This document shows positions 16,877 through 24,517 of a stretch of 53,147 bases of DNA, one piece after another. Below the pieces are notes generated by a model that worked only from the letters and a program-made list of their open reading frames with translations, ran no database searches and was not told the origin of the DNA. How positions within the stretch are numbered: position 1 is the first letter of the stretch; every line of letters begins with the position of its first letter. Position numbers and translations under genes: made by a program. The stretch is from a virus. Where the stretch lies: positions 1 through 53,147 of IMG/VR virus record IMGVR_UViG_3300006793_000044; one strand, 5' to 3'.

Positions 16877-17726
16877 CGACGTACCATTTGTGCGGTGGGA
16901 ACTTGGCTTTAGATTCCGCTTGGGGTTTGTACTTCGCGCTGGGCCAACACGTTTTTTTAAAGCTGCAGAAACTACAGCTTTTACAGAGGATTTTCTTGCC
17001 GGTTTCTTTGCGCTGGAAGAACTCGTCTTCCGATTCGAAGCCCCTTTGAAAGCTCGCATCACTTTCTAGCGACCCCACGTTATGCTTGCGGCGAGCCCTG
17101 ATAGCTTTGCACTGAGCAGCGGTAGCTGTGACAGGCACCACCATCAGCTCCCCGGAGGATTTATCTACAACAATCCAACCACCGGGCGGCTTCTTTTGGG
17201 CATCCGCATAACCAAATAGCTGGCCAACGTAGCCAAAATCATCTTCTGCAAGCAGGGCATCAAAGCCCTTGCTCCATTTGTTTTTGTAGGCCCAAGGTGC
17301 GGAGGATTTAATGTCTAGAACCTTGCCCTCAATATCGATATCGCTCGATCCTTTGATGGTTGTTTCTGAGACTTTCATTGTCACATCATCACCGTCACTG
17401 GTGACATCAACCTTGGCTATGGTAAGCAGCATACGAGTGATGACTTCGACACAATCGCCGATCATCATCCTCATAATGTGATTGTAGGGGAACGGTTCAC
17501 GTTCCGCCCCAGACTTCTCCATTTGCAAAGTGCATAAGGGACGGCCCACATTAGACATGCGGACCCTAAAATCTTTATCGTGTTTTTGCGTGAGCTGTTT
17601 TTTGAAGGCTGCGACGAGTTGTTCAGCAGCGGCTTCAAATACCTTGGGATCTACGTCTGCAGTCTCTCCGTTGGAGAGAGACTGCATCAGACCTCTGAGT
17701 TCTAGCTCAAGGGTATCTAGGGCCAA
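16866..17726 (-). CDS. Cas4/RecB-like exonuclease with Fe-S cysteine motif
   Basis: 286 residues from a TTG start. Core: GSSDIDIEGKVLDIKSSA carries the D...D-x-K of PD-(D/E)XK nucleases, and GYVGQLFGYADAQ supplies the QxxxY motif of RecB/Cas4 nucleases. Near the C-terminus CSFCSFKKTC gives C-x2-C-x5-C. With an N-terminal Cys in GRPLCTLQM this matches the four-cysteine iron-sulphur staple of Cas4/AddB. There are no CRISPR genes, so a recombination or DNA-degrading exonuclease is more likely. It neighbours the resolvase and the polymerase. Confidence 0.75.
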   Translation of the reverse strand: MALDTLELELRGLMQSLSNGETADVDPKVFEAAAEQLVAAFKKQLTQKHDKDFRVRMSNVGRPLCTLQMEKSGAEREPFPYNHIMRMMIGDCVEVITRMLLTIAKVDVTSDGDDVTMKVSETTIKGSSDIDIEGKVLDIKSSAPWAYKNKWSKGFDALLAEDDFGYVGQLFGYADAQKKPPGGWIVVDKSSGELMVVPVTATAAQCKAIRARRKHNVGSLESDASFQRGFESEDEFFQRKETGKKILCKSCSFCSFKKTCWPSAKYKPQAESKAKFPPHKWYVDAD

Positions 17727-17728
17727 CC

Positions 17729-18547
17729 CTAGCTGCTGTGCTCAAGCGCGGAAGAATAACTGTTGTGCCCATTGCTGGGCTCATGATCGACTGTACCGAG
17801 AGCTGCATAATGCTTTTTCTTAATGCTGTCGTTTTCTTGGCGAGCCTGATCGTTAAACACTTTCAGGGTGGCCACGACATCAGAGGTTAACAGAGCAGGA
17901 GTATCATAGTCGATACCAAAGTTAGTGATGAAGGTTTTACCCTCCTTATGGGTATTCATATCCAGCCACACATCTCTTAGCTGTCTGCCCGACCCTTTGA
18001 GATTTTCTATCACCTTACCTAGCCCCATAAAGTTCATGCCCTTCATGTGAAACTGCACAGGCTCATTTTCAATGCGCTTTTTATCGCCATTTCGATCAAC
18101 GCCATCATAGCTCACAATACCACGCATAACTCTGGTACAAACAACGTCCTTATACTGCTTTCTCTCCGAGTCAGAGAACCCCGACCAAATTTTTGACTCT
18201 GGGCGTCCACAACGCAAACCACCAAGCATATCAATAGGATCTTGGCCTCGTTTATCCATCAAAATTGATTTGTTAATCATTTTAAAGTCTTCTGTGGACT
18301 GCTGTCTCCACTGAGTGTGCTGTAGCAACACTCTCATTTTGATGTTTTCAGCATATGCTGGGCTGGGCCCATGAACATAATACATACCCATACGAAGATG
18401 GGGCACTTCCATCATAAGGTCTGGGTCATATTGGATCTTCAGAAACGGTAATTTTATTACCGCTGTTTCATCTTGGCCTTGCTCAGCAAAGATGGCTGCA
18501 GCTTCGGCAAGTTCTTCTGGGGTAGCGAGTGTTGTGAGGTCAGTCAT
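17729..18547 (-). CDS. Hypothetical replication-operon protein, possible ssDNA-binding
   Basis: 272 residues, first gene of the group after the polymerase. Basic and hydrophobic strands in the middle (ENIKMRVLLQHTQWRQ, KDVVCTRVMRGIVSYDG, PVQFHMKGMNFMGLGKVIENL) suggest an OB-like or mixed fold. The C-terminus is Ser/His-rich and flexible. The place next to an exonuclease is where single-strand-binding or annealing proteins often lie, but I see no diagnostic motif. A promoter-like region with GGTA boxes precedes it. Confidence 0.6.
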   Translation of the reverse strand: MTDLTTLATPEELAEAAAIFAEQGQDETAVIKLPFLKIQYDPDLMMEVPHLRMGMYYVHGPSPAYAENIKMRVLLQHTQWRQQSTEDFKMINKSILMDKRGQDPIDMLGGLRCGRPESKIWSGFSDSERKQYKDVVCTRVMRGIVSYDGVDRNGDKKRIENEPVQFHMKGMNFMGLGKVIENLKGSGRQLRDVWLDMNTHKEGKTFITNFGIDYDTPALLTSDVVATLKVFNDQARQENDSIKKKHYAALGTVDHEPSNGHNSYSSALEHSS

Positions 18548-18566
18548 AGATTTTCCTATGTTTGAT

Positions 18567-18602
18567 TAAGAGTATATATCTTACCTCAATACCTACCTTA
18601 AT
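18567..18602 (-). promoter_or_regulatory. GGTA-box region upstream of the 17729 gene
   Basis: On the minus strand: TTAAGGTAGGTATTGAGGTAA followed by a TATATA/TATACT stretch that could be a -10. The spacing AGGTAGGTA-N2/3-GAGGTAA is nearly repeated at 23363-23383 upstream of the primase. It lies within the short polymerase/17729 gap and overlaps the polymerase stop. Confidence 0.45.
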
Positions 18603-20724
18603 TCAAGCTCACTTCCGACATCTCCATCCAGTTTTTTCCAACTTCCATTTCAATATCCAGAGGGATAGGCAACTTGTAGCCGAACCGTTCTTCAATCTCA
18701 TTTCCAATGTCTCGCATGGCCCAGACAGCGCATTCTTTGACCTGTTCAAGTTCCCCGGGGTAGATATCAATCACAATGCTATCATGCACGGTCAGGATCA
18801 GCTTAGAACGCAGATTACGCATTTTAAACGCTCTTAGAGCCCTCACACAGGCCAAGGGGACGATAGTCCCGGTGGCATGGCTTTGGACAGGAAAGTTAAC
18901 GATCTGGGTAGCCCCAGATACACGGCCATTTCTAAATCGTACTGCGTTTGGGAAGCTAAACTCGCGTCCGCATGGAATGCGAACTAAGCCATCCTCGATA
19001 ACGCCATCCATTAGCTTCTTATGCCACTTTTTTAGGCCAGAATAGATGTCGAAGTATGTTTTGAAGTATTCCTGTACGTGGGGGGCTTCTCCAGCCCCCA
19101 TGCCACCGTAGAGTGGCGCAAACGTGTAAGCTTTGGCAGCTTGGCGCATGGATTTAGTAACCTTATCCGCCGCACATTTATTAATAATCATTGCAGTCTG
19201 TGAATGAATGTCTTTGCCACTTTTTACATCGTCTAAGATCTGCTTATCCCCTGACAGGATCCCGGCAACGCGAAATTCTAGCTGGGAGTAATCAATCTCG
19301 CCTAATAGTCCGCCTTCAAAGCGACTAACCACAGCCTTACGCACTGGGAATTTACCGCCCTTGGGCTGGTTTTGGAAGTTGGGCCTACTAGAGCTTAGCC
19401 GACCAGTAGCAGTGGTGGTCTGATTAAAGTTTGCGTGTAGCAGACCGCTTGGCCGAGTGTGATTAGCAATGCCTTTTACAAACGAATTGAGATAAGTATT
19501 CAGAGCGTTTAATCGAGAGTATTTAGTCAGGAAGTTAATCGCCCGAGTGTTACTCTTACGCTCGGCTTGTACCAGCAATCGCTGAATAGTCATTTTGTCA
19601 GCCCGGAACCCGTTAGCTGTAGCATCAGCTGGGCCCTCGGGGATCAGCCCAAGACCCGCCTTTTTGGTGGTTGGTCTGTAGACCGCCCCAGAGCCCTCGC
19701 ACATCTTACACGCTGGCTGTCGCTTGTATGGATCTCCCTTTTTAGTGACTTTGTGCTGCTTGCCTGATCCAGAGCATAGGTCACAACGCTCTGCTATAGT
19801 CCTGTACGCCAGCTGCATGTTGCTTTTAACATGGAAGACCCACTCGCTATCAGACATCCGGGGAGGATATGTGGGACGGCCATCTGGACCTAACCCAATG
19901 TTAAACGCCTTGATAAAAGCTTTCTTATGGTAGTCACTTCTAAACTCGTACCCATAGATCAGGCGGGTCATATCCTGCCCCGAGGAGAGATTGGTGACTG
20001 TATCACCCATCACCTCGATGGTCTCTTTTTCAAGCTCTGTTTGTATTTCTTCTCGCTCATTCTCAAATAAAACACGCACTTGCGAAAGCGAATCCAGGTC
20101 GATGCAAATACCGTTTCTTTCGATCTCAATGAGAAACCAAGTCATTTCGTTCATCAGCTCAAAGGTGGGCCACAGCCCACTATTGTGCTCTTCTTTAAGG
20201 TCTGCAATTTGGGCTAGATATATTTCAGCGCAACTGATTACATCCGCCGCTGCATACTCCAAAACTATTTCTAAGGGCATCCGCTCAAAACCTACGCCCT
20301 GCGCGAACATCTCATCGATGAGTTCAGATTTTTTGCGTGTAACATTACGCCGCTCAGCTGTAGCTTTAAGACTTTTGCTTTGCTGTATGCCTCGGGCAAA
20401 AATGTACTCGCCTATCATTGTGCAATGCAGTTTCGCTGGCAGCACAAAGTCCATCTCAACCAGCCAAGTTACATCAAATTTTGTATTGTGGCACACAACT
20501 AAATCAGCCCTCAGTAAATCGTTTTGAAAAGGCTCTCGGCTATCTGGATGAGGCTGATCATTATGATACCATACGCTGTTTTTAACAGGCCCGAGGGTTT
20601 TACCATCCTCAATCATAAGCCATAACGCCATCACACAAGCATTCTCCTCATGCATGGCAGAAGGGTCCATGATGTCACCTAGAGGCGATACAGTCGTTTC
20701 TAAATCAAGGACACATACAATCAT
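18598..20724 (-). CDS. Family A DNA polymerase with DnaJ-like zinc-finger insertion
   Basis: 708 residues. N-terminal 3'-5' exonuclease: DLETT (ExoI), CHNTKFDVTWL (ExoII), YAAADV (ExoIII). Polymerase motifs: EIDYSQLEFR (A, about 475), RQAAKAYTFAPLYGG (B), TVHDSIVID (C, about 645). Between them (about 311-347) is CDLCSGSGK ... CKMCEGSGA, two CxxCxGxG units of the DnaJ central zinc finger. This combination is known to me from HMO-2011-type phages. The insert could bind DNA or a partner protein. The gene replicates phage DNA and its ATG overlaps the helicase stop. Confidence 0.93.
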   Translation of the reverse strand: MIVCVLDLETTVSPLGDIMDPSAMHEENACVMALWLMIEDGKTLGPVKNSVWYHNDQPHPDSREPFQNDLLRADLVVCHNTKFDVTWLVEMDFVLPAKLHCTMIGEYIFARGIQQSKSLKATAERRNVTRKKSELIDEMFAQGVGFERMPLEIVLEYAAADVISCAEIYLAQIADLKEEHNSGLWPTFELMNEMTWFLIEIERNGICIDLDSLSQVRVLFENEREEIQTELEKETIEVMGDTVTNLSSGQDMTRLIYGYEFRSDYHKKAFIKAFNIGLGPDGRPTYPPRMSDSEWVFHVKSNMQLAYRTIAERCDLCSGSGKQHKVTKKGDPYKRQPACKMCEGSGAVYRPTTKKAGLGLIPEGPADATANGFRADKMTIQRLLVQAERKSNTRAINFLTKYSRLNALNTYLNSFVKGIANHTRPSGLLHANFNQTTTATGRLSSSRPNFQNQPKGGKFPVRKAVVSRFEGGLLGEIDYSQLEFRVAGILSGDKQILDDVKSGKDIHSQTAMIINKCAADKVTKSMRQAAKAYTFAPLYGGMGAGEAPHVQEYFKTYFDIYSGLKKWHKKLMDGVIEDGLVRIPCGREFSFPNAVRFRNGRVSGATQIVNFPVQSHATGTIVPLACVRALRAFKMRNLRSKLILTVHDSIVIDIYPGELEQVKECAVWAMRDIGNEIEERFGYKLPIPLDIEMEVGKNWMEMSEVSLN

Positions 20725-21929
20725 GCCTCATACCTCGCTATGTCGGCATCGAGGCTACAGACAACTTGCCCATGCCACCCGGTCAGTTTGTTCTTGGAAA
20801 CAGTGAGTGTCCGCATAGGATCGAGCGGAGTGCCTGATTTAGAGATACCGATGATGAAGTCGGCTTCAGCAGCCTTACCAATCTTGGAACCTTCCATGTG
20901 GGTGTAGTCAAGATAGCTTACATTTGTGGCTGAATTTGATGCTTGCGAAACGCCTATTAAGGCACAATCGTAGCGCTTTGCTGTCTCTCGAAGACGCCTA
21001 TAAAGCTCTCGTAATCTCTCATGCGTGGCAGCGAAGTTACCAGAGATATGAACCTTGTCAGCCTGATCCACCCAAACCACTGCAGGTTTCTCTTTTTTAA
21101 TGTAACGCTCGATCATGGTAAGATCCCAATCTTGCGCTCCTCGGGCCTCAAAGAGGCCTTGTGTTTGCTCTAAGAATGCGGCTTGAGCTTCTGTCTGATA
21201 CTGCTCTATGCGTTTATCGTCCCAGCCTGTGACTGATTGATAGGCGCGTTGCAAAGTACGATCTATTGCTTCCTCATTGCCTAGCACCAACGTCTTATAC
21301 CCGTTTTCAGTAAAACCCCCCGGGCCTACAGACAAACTGACTACAAAGCTTGTTTTCCCGGCATTTGGTACGGCAAAGACAACACCAAATTCTTTTCGGC
21401 CCACACCCGGAAGGTGCCGCGCTAACGTGGAGATATTAAAGGGTATGACAGCATTATTAAACTTTGAGGCAAATACGTCTTCAACAAGTAAACTAGCCTT
21501 CGGGCCAAACTCGTCCTCGTAATAGCCCTCAAGGCCAAGCTCAGCTAAATCCAATACCTCAGACAATGCGCTGGAATTGCCTTCGGCAATCTCAAGCCCT
21601 TTGTTTGCAATCTTCTTACCGAGATCTCGCATGTGCAACAGCTTAATAGTGTCAGCTACCATTGCTGGATTGAGCTCATCAGCGTAGCTGATTGAGCGGA
21701 TCAAGTTCTCAGCTTCTTCAGTAAAAGCCCGAGTGGCTACCGGGTGCTGCACTTTCCACAACATGATCAGTTCAGCTGTGGTAATGTCCGTTTCGTATTT
21801 CTCATGGGCTTTTTTTAGTATGCGATAAAGCGTTTTCAGTTCATCTCCAAAAAGAGATTCGTTGAGCTTACTTGCGTTCTCCATGTAAAATTCATGGTTA
21901 CACAAACTCCGTATAATTGATAAATCCAA
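20721..21929 (-). CDS. DnaB-like replicative helicase
   Basis: 402 residues from a TTG start with GGGG nine bases upstream. RecA-fold core: VPNAGKTSFVVSLS is the Walker A (about 187), LVLGNEE follows, KPAVVWVDQADKV is the Walker B, and IGVSQAS is the sensor motif. An N-terminal helical region (IIRSLCNHEFYMENASKLNESLF) matches the start of phage DnaB-type helicases. It unwinds the fork for the polymerase. The primase is a separate gene at 22557. Confidence 0.85.
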   Translation of the reverse strand: MDLSIIRSLCNHEFYMENASKLNESLFGDELKTLYRILKKAHEKYETDITTAELIMLWKVQHPVATRAFTEEAENLIRSISYADELNPAMVADTIKLLHMRDLGKKIANKGLEIAEGNSSALSEVLDLAELGLEGYYEDEFGPKASLLVEDVFASKFNNAVIPFNISTLARHLPGVGRKEFGVVFAVPNAGKTSFVVSLSVGPGGFTENGYKTLVLGNEEAIDRTLQRAYQSVTGWDDKRIEQYQTEAQAAFLEQTQGLFEARGAQDWDLTMIERYIKKEKPAVVWVDQADKVHISGNFAATHERLRELYRRLRETAKRYDCALIGVSQASNSATNVSYLDYTHMEGSKIGKAAEADFIIGISKSGTPLDPMRTLTVSKNKLTGWHGQVVCSLDADIARYEA

Positions 21930-21949
21930 GCTTTGACCCCTACAGTGTG

Positions 21950-21965
21950 AGCTACTAAGGTAGCT
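21950..21965 (-). promoter_or_regulatory. Operator-like inverted repeat upstream of the helicase
   Basis: AGCTACTAAGGTAGCT: perfect 6-bp arms AGCTAC/GTAGCT around TAAG. It contains the ACTAAGGTA word found at other intergenic sites and lies 20 bp upstream of the helicase start, where a regulator could control transcription after the terminator at 21989-22017. Confidence 0.5.
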
Positions 21966-21988
21966 TTCATAACACAGTGAGGCCGAAT

Positions 21989-22017
21989 CAAAAAGCCCCC
22001 GCTGAGTGGCGAGGGCT
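21989..22017 (-). terminator. Rho-independent terminator after the primase group
   Basis: On the minus strand AGCCCTCGC pairs with GCGGGGGCT (one T-G wobble, 6-nt loop) and is followed by a short T run. It separates the primase group (22040-23351) from the helicase/polymerase group, so the latter probably has its own promoter. Confidence 0.78.
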
Positions 22018-22039
22018 ATTTATTTTAATCTTAGATAAT

Positions 22040-22243
22040 TTAAGAGGTACGGATTTTAAGCTTACGCAAGTCTGGTTTTTGATCCCCCCGGCGCTCTTTG
22101 ATGTCACACTGGAAATAGGTAACCCTGTTGTTACCCCTTACGAGCTCTTCCATTGCAGTTTGTAAGCGCTTTTGCTCTTCGGCGGCGTCCATAAATCCAT
22201 TAGGTAGATCATAGTCTACCAAGATTAATCCTCTAGCTTTCAC
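22040..22243 (-). CDS. Small hypothetical protein
   Basis: 67 residues from a GTG start with AGGAAAGAG upstream. It has GLILVDYDLPNGF, a helical EEQKRLQTAMEELVRG and VTYFQCDIKERRG. Last gene before a terminator and co-oriented with the primase. No family recognised. Confidence 0.55.
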   Translation of the reverse strand: MKARGLILVDYDLPNGFMDAAEEQKRLQTAMEELVRGNNRVTYFQCDIKERRGDQKPDLRKLKIRTS

Positions 22244-22258
22244 GTTTTTGTCTCTTTC

Positions 22259-22555
22259 CTAATTAATTTTATCAGCCAGCGACCCAACGTGCATTGTTTC
22301 CATGTCTAGGCATCCAATCGTCTTGGTCGCATTATTTCGAAGTTGTTTCAAAATTGATACGCTTAACGGTGGGGCTATTGGTCCGTTCGCCCAAACGGTG
22401 GTTGCGCCACATGCTGCAACAGAGGGCGTAGTAATCGCCGATAACGCCAACATACGTTGCATAGCTTGTTTTGCTGGAGTTGATTGCCGACCACAACTAA
22501 CGTAGGCTGTGTGTCGCTGATCTAACAAAGGAGGCGATATTTTACGTGTTCGCAT
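22259..22555 (-). CDS. Hypothetical Ala/Thr-rich protein
   Basis: 98 residues from ATG 22555, immediately after the primase stop (TAG-T-ATG) with GGGAG upstream. A longer frame to 22603 overlaps the primase and is less likely. Several Cys and a low-complexity middle (LALSAITTPSVAACGATT). No homologue comes to mind. Coding status rests on tight spacing and the absence of other use for the space. Confidence 0.5.
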   Translation of the reverse strand: MRTRKISPPLLDQRHTAYVSCGRQSTPAKQAMQRMLALSAITTPSVAACGATTVWANGPIAPPLSVSILKQLRNNATKTIGCLDMETMHVGSLADKIN

Positions 22556-22556
22556 A

Positions 22557-23351
22557 CTAACGTGTCTCCCACACTGCCAATGTTGTCTTAATTTGATCTT
22601 CATTAAGATACTTTAGATCTTCCGTTAAGTAACGCACTCTAGTCTTTACTCTTGATTCTAGCTGACTTGCCAAATCTACACTCTTTCTTGATGCGTCCTG
22701 ATCTAATGCCACAACTACTTCCTCATAGCACGTTAACTGATGTATCATTACTGGTGATAATCTAGTTCCAAGTAAAGCGCAACCAGAACAAAATGGCAAC
22801 CTGCTCACGGAGCAAGCTGACGCTATGTCTTCTACAACCACAAGGATACTTCCATTACCAACAATCGAGGGCCTATCCATAATGCCATACTCTAGCCATT
22901 TTGGCTTGTCAGGGCCCAAGGCCCTGCCTACAGCGGAGTACTTATCATTAGGTAAAGAGAATAAAACCCGGTCAACTGCCGGGGCATATCTAATATGTAT
23001 CAGGCCACTTTCATGGGCCTCATAGCAATGGTTATCTTTCAAGTATTGGATCACTGCCGGGTGGGCACCCGGCGCAGATAACACCCTCGGTAAATCTCTA
23101 CTATTTTGTGATATTGAAACCATCCTATCTCCCCCCAGCTTCGCTTTTATGGCATTTGTTGAATACCCTACAGACTTGCTACCTTTGACGCCACAGCTGG
23201 CCCTAAAACAGCCCCACAAGCGCTTACCGTCTTTCCTAGTAATAGAGAAGGTCTTGCTGCCCCCACAAAAGGGGCAGTCAATGCGTTTAGTTTCGTTTTC
23301 CCGGAGCTCAATTGGCTCTAAAAGGCTAAGTTGATCACGGTAGCTGTACAT
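22557..23351 (-). CDS. DNA primase (zinc finger plus TOPRIM)
   Basis: 264 residues. The N-terminal zinc ribbon uses Cys26, Cys29, Cys48 and Cys53 (CPFCG...WGCFRASCG). A TOPRIM-like domain follows: ILVVVEDIASACSVSR holds the conserved Glu, and EVVVALDQDASR the DxD. This is a compact primase without a helicase domain, which is supplied by the DnaB-like gene. It makes RNA primers on the lagging strand. Confidence 0.85.
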   Translation of the reverse strand: MYSYRDQLSLLEPIELRENETKRIDCPFCGGSKTFSITRKDGKRLWGCFRASCGVKGSKSVGYSTNAIKAKLGGDRMVSISQNSRDLPRVLSAPGAHPAVIQYLKDNHCYEAHESGLIHIRYAPAVDRVLFSLPNDKYSAVGRALGPDKPKWLEYGIMDRPSIVGNGSILVVVEDIASACSVSRLPFCSGCALLGTRLSPVMIHQLTCYEEVVVALDQDASRKSVDLASQLESRVKTRVRYLTEDLKYLNEDQIKTTLAVWETR

Positions 23352-23362
23352 GTAGTTATTTT

Positions 23363-23399
23363 ACCTCTTTACCTACCTCTACAATGGTAATAGTACCAT
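23363..23399 (-). promoter_or_regulatory. Operator-like region upstream of the primase
   Basis: Contains ATGGTA-ATAG-TACCAT (23384-23399), a perfect 6-bp inverted repeat. Towards the primase start (minus strand) it reads AGAGGTAGGTAAAGAGGTAA. The second part closely matches the region at 18567-18602, and the first matches the GGTA/TACC pattern of other intergenic sites. Confidence 0.5.
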
Positions 23400-23451
23400 A
23401 ACATGCCCTATTTTAGAGGCTAAGTCATTGATGACAAACGATAAATCAATT

Positions 23452-23490
23452 ACCTGAAGGTCGTAGGTTCAAATCCTACTCCCGCAACCA
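23452..23490 (+). other. attP: 3' end of an initiator tRNA (tRNA-fMet) gene
   Basis: ACCTGAAGG, then the T arm GTAGG-TTCAAAT-CCTAC, then TCCCGCA-A-CCA. This is the end of the anticodon stem, the variable loop, T arm, 3' acceptor strand, discriminator A and CCA of an initiator tRNA; GAAGGTCG...CCCGCAACCA is characteristic of bacterial tRNA-fMet. The 5' half of the tRNA is absent, so it is not a functional gene. A tyrosine integrase lies 1.8 kb away. Integration here would restore the tRNA gene. Confidence 0.85.
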
Positions 23491-23518
23491 ACGTAATAAT
23501 ATCAATGGGTTACGGCCC

Positions 23519-23575
23519 GGTACATGAGAATAAGCTGCCGTTTCATGTACCAGTACTTTGTACATTTCTGTACAT
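23519..23575. repeat. GTACAT repeats beside attP (possible integrase arm sites)
   Basis: GGTACATGA (23519-23527) and TCATGTACC (23543-23551) form a perfect 9-bp inverted repeat. TGTACAT follows twice at 23559 and 23569, exactly 10 bp apart, so on one face of the helix. This lies 29 bp from the attP core in non-coding DNA, as expected for arm-type integrase or excisionase sites. Confidence 0.55.
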
Positions 23576-23620
23576 GCTTACTACTTTAGGTGAGTTTTTA
23601 GCTATAAGCATAGTGTTACC

Positions 23621-23803
23621 TTAAGGCTGCTTTGATTCGTTTTGCAGTGTTTCTTGTGCCCACGCCATAGCGGTGCAGATATCGTTCCACTGTTCATCAT
23701 GCATTTCATCACCCTCGGGTATGCAATCTTCACGATATCCTTGCAGCGCATCCCAGATAGTATTAAGCCAACTTTCTGTGTTAGATTTTGTAAGCTCAGT
23801 CAT
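23621..23803 (-). CDS. Small hypothetical protein
   Basis: 60 residues from ATG 23803, preceded by GAGGAGCAAGCTG. It is acidic with two Trp-rich helices (SWLNTIWDALQGYRED, QWNDICTAMAWAQETL). The start lies inside the end of the upstream gene (translational coupling). Last gene before the attP region. Function unknown. Confidence 0.6.
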   Translation of the reverse strand: MTELTKSNTESWLNTIWDALQGYREDCIPEGDEMHDEQWNDICTAMAWAQETLQNESKQP

Positions 23804-24011
23804 CAGCTTGCTCCTCAAAAACTAGCCCCGTTGTATGCTCGTATAATATACCCGCTACGATTTCGGTGGCATCTGCACTTGATGTAACGTCAAACGCTTC
23901 AAAGAAATCTATATTCAAGGCATAGGTCGCTGCAGCTATCATCTCGACGTTAGTCGTGCTGGTTTTACGTGCTTCCGTAAGGGCTGCAATGATGGTTTCT
24001 TTATTAGTCAT
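23796..24011 (-). CDS. Small hypothetical protein
   Basis: 71 residues from ATG 24011 with GGGGAGCAAGCTG upstream. Ala-rich helices: TIIAALTEARKTSTTNVEMIAAATYAL, then FFEAFDVTSSADATEIVAGILYEHTTG. The junction sequence GGAGCAAGCTGATGACT is identical at its own start and at that of the following gene. Unknown function. Confidence 0.6.
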   Translation of the reverse strand: MTNKETIIAALTEARKTSTTNVEMIAAATYALNIDFFEAFDVTSSADATEIVAGILYEHTTGLVFEEQADD

Positions 24012-24238
24012 CAGCTTGCTCCCCAAGTTAGAACCACACCCACATTTGATAGGCTACCGCCTTGTGGGCGATAAGCTGCACCAATCCAATCAGCATCCCC
24101 ACCAGTGCGTACAACCCTCCAACCTGTGCTACATTTATACCCATAAGTCCGTAGGGTCTTTAGTTCTGAGCTGGTCAGATTTCGCCCCTTGCCGCCCATA
24201 GGTATCGAGCTGTTTAAAATATCTAGTCGTTCTGCCAT
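24011..24238 (-). CDS. Small hypothetical protein
   Basis: 75 residues from ATG 24238 with a good ribosome site (AAAAGGAGTAAGAAATG). It has a basic patch (MGGKGRNLTSSELKTLRTYGYKCSTGWRVVRTGG) and a Gly-rich C-terminus. It overlaps the zinc-ribbon frame 24135-24353 by 104 nt in another frame. Confidence 0.55.
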   Translation of the reverse strand: MAERLDILNSSIPMGGKGRNLTSSELKTLRTYGYKCSTGWRVVRTGGDADWIGAAYRPQGGSLSNVGVVLTWGAS

Positions 24239-24353
24239 TTCTTACTCCTTTTCCCTCTTTTATCCGTTTCATTGCACACACACCACATGTGTATGTACCG
24301 TCAGGCTCACGTATCACAGCTGCAGCTGGGCATGTACCGCACTTAATCGTCAC
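24135..24353 (-). CDS. Small zinc-ribbon protein (overlapping gene)
   Basis: About 72 residues from GTG 24353 (GTGA overlap with the upstream stop; ATG 24371 is possible). CGTCP...YTCGVC gives two CxxC pairs 14 residues apart, a zinc ribbon, followed by a Lys/Arg-rich tail. The last 104 nt are shared with the next gene in another frame, and both frames have convincing starts. Host RNA polymerase or DNA contact is conceivable but unproven. Confidence 0.5.
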   Translation of the reverse strand: MTIKCGTCPAAAVIREPDGTYTCGVCAMKRIKEGKGVRNGRTTRYFKQLDTYGRQGAKSDQLRTKDPTDLWV

Positions 24354-24517
24354 ACCCCTGTACCCATCCACAATTTAAGCTCAGCTTGTGCTTTGCTAAG
24401 TTTAATATCAAGAGCTTTGGCTTTCCTTTCCCAATGCTCTTCGCTTGCCCTTAAAGATCTGATCTCTTTAGTGAGCTTATCGATCTCCAGCTGATAGAAT
24501 TGATCTTTATGAGTCAT
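24350..24517 (-). CDS. Small coiled-coil protein
   Basis: 55 residues from ATG 24517 inside the end of the upstream gene; an upstream TTG is less likely. One long charged helix: FYQLEIDKLTKEIRSLRASEE and KAKALDIKLSKAQAEL with heptad-like spacing. Unknown role. Confidence 0.55.
   Translation of the reverse strand: MTHKDQFYQLEIDKLTKEIRSLRASEEHWERKAKALDIKLSKAQAELKLWMGTGV

Noticed and set aside
16877-17062. Extended N-terminus of the resolvase (frame to 17062)
   Set aside because: It would overlap the Cas4-like nuclease by almost 200 nt and encodes Ser/Lys-rich text from the other frame. ATG 16876 with an 11-nt overlap fits the operon.
19991-20527. 178-codon plus-strand frame opposite the DNA polymerase
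   Set aside because: Ser-rich antisense shadow of the exonuclease domain with no ribosome site.
23452-23490. Functional tRNA gene
   Set aside because: The D arm, anticodon arm and 5' acceptor strand are absent; upstream sequence does not fold with it. It is an attP fragment.
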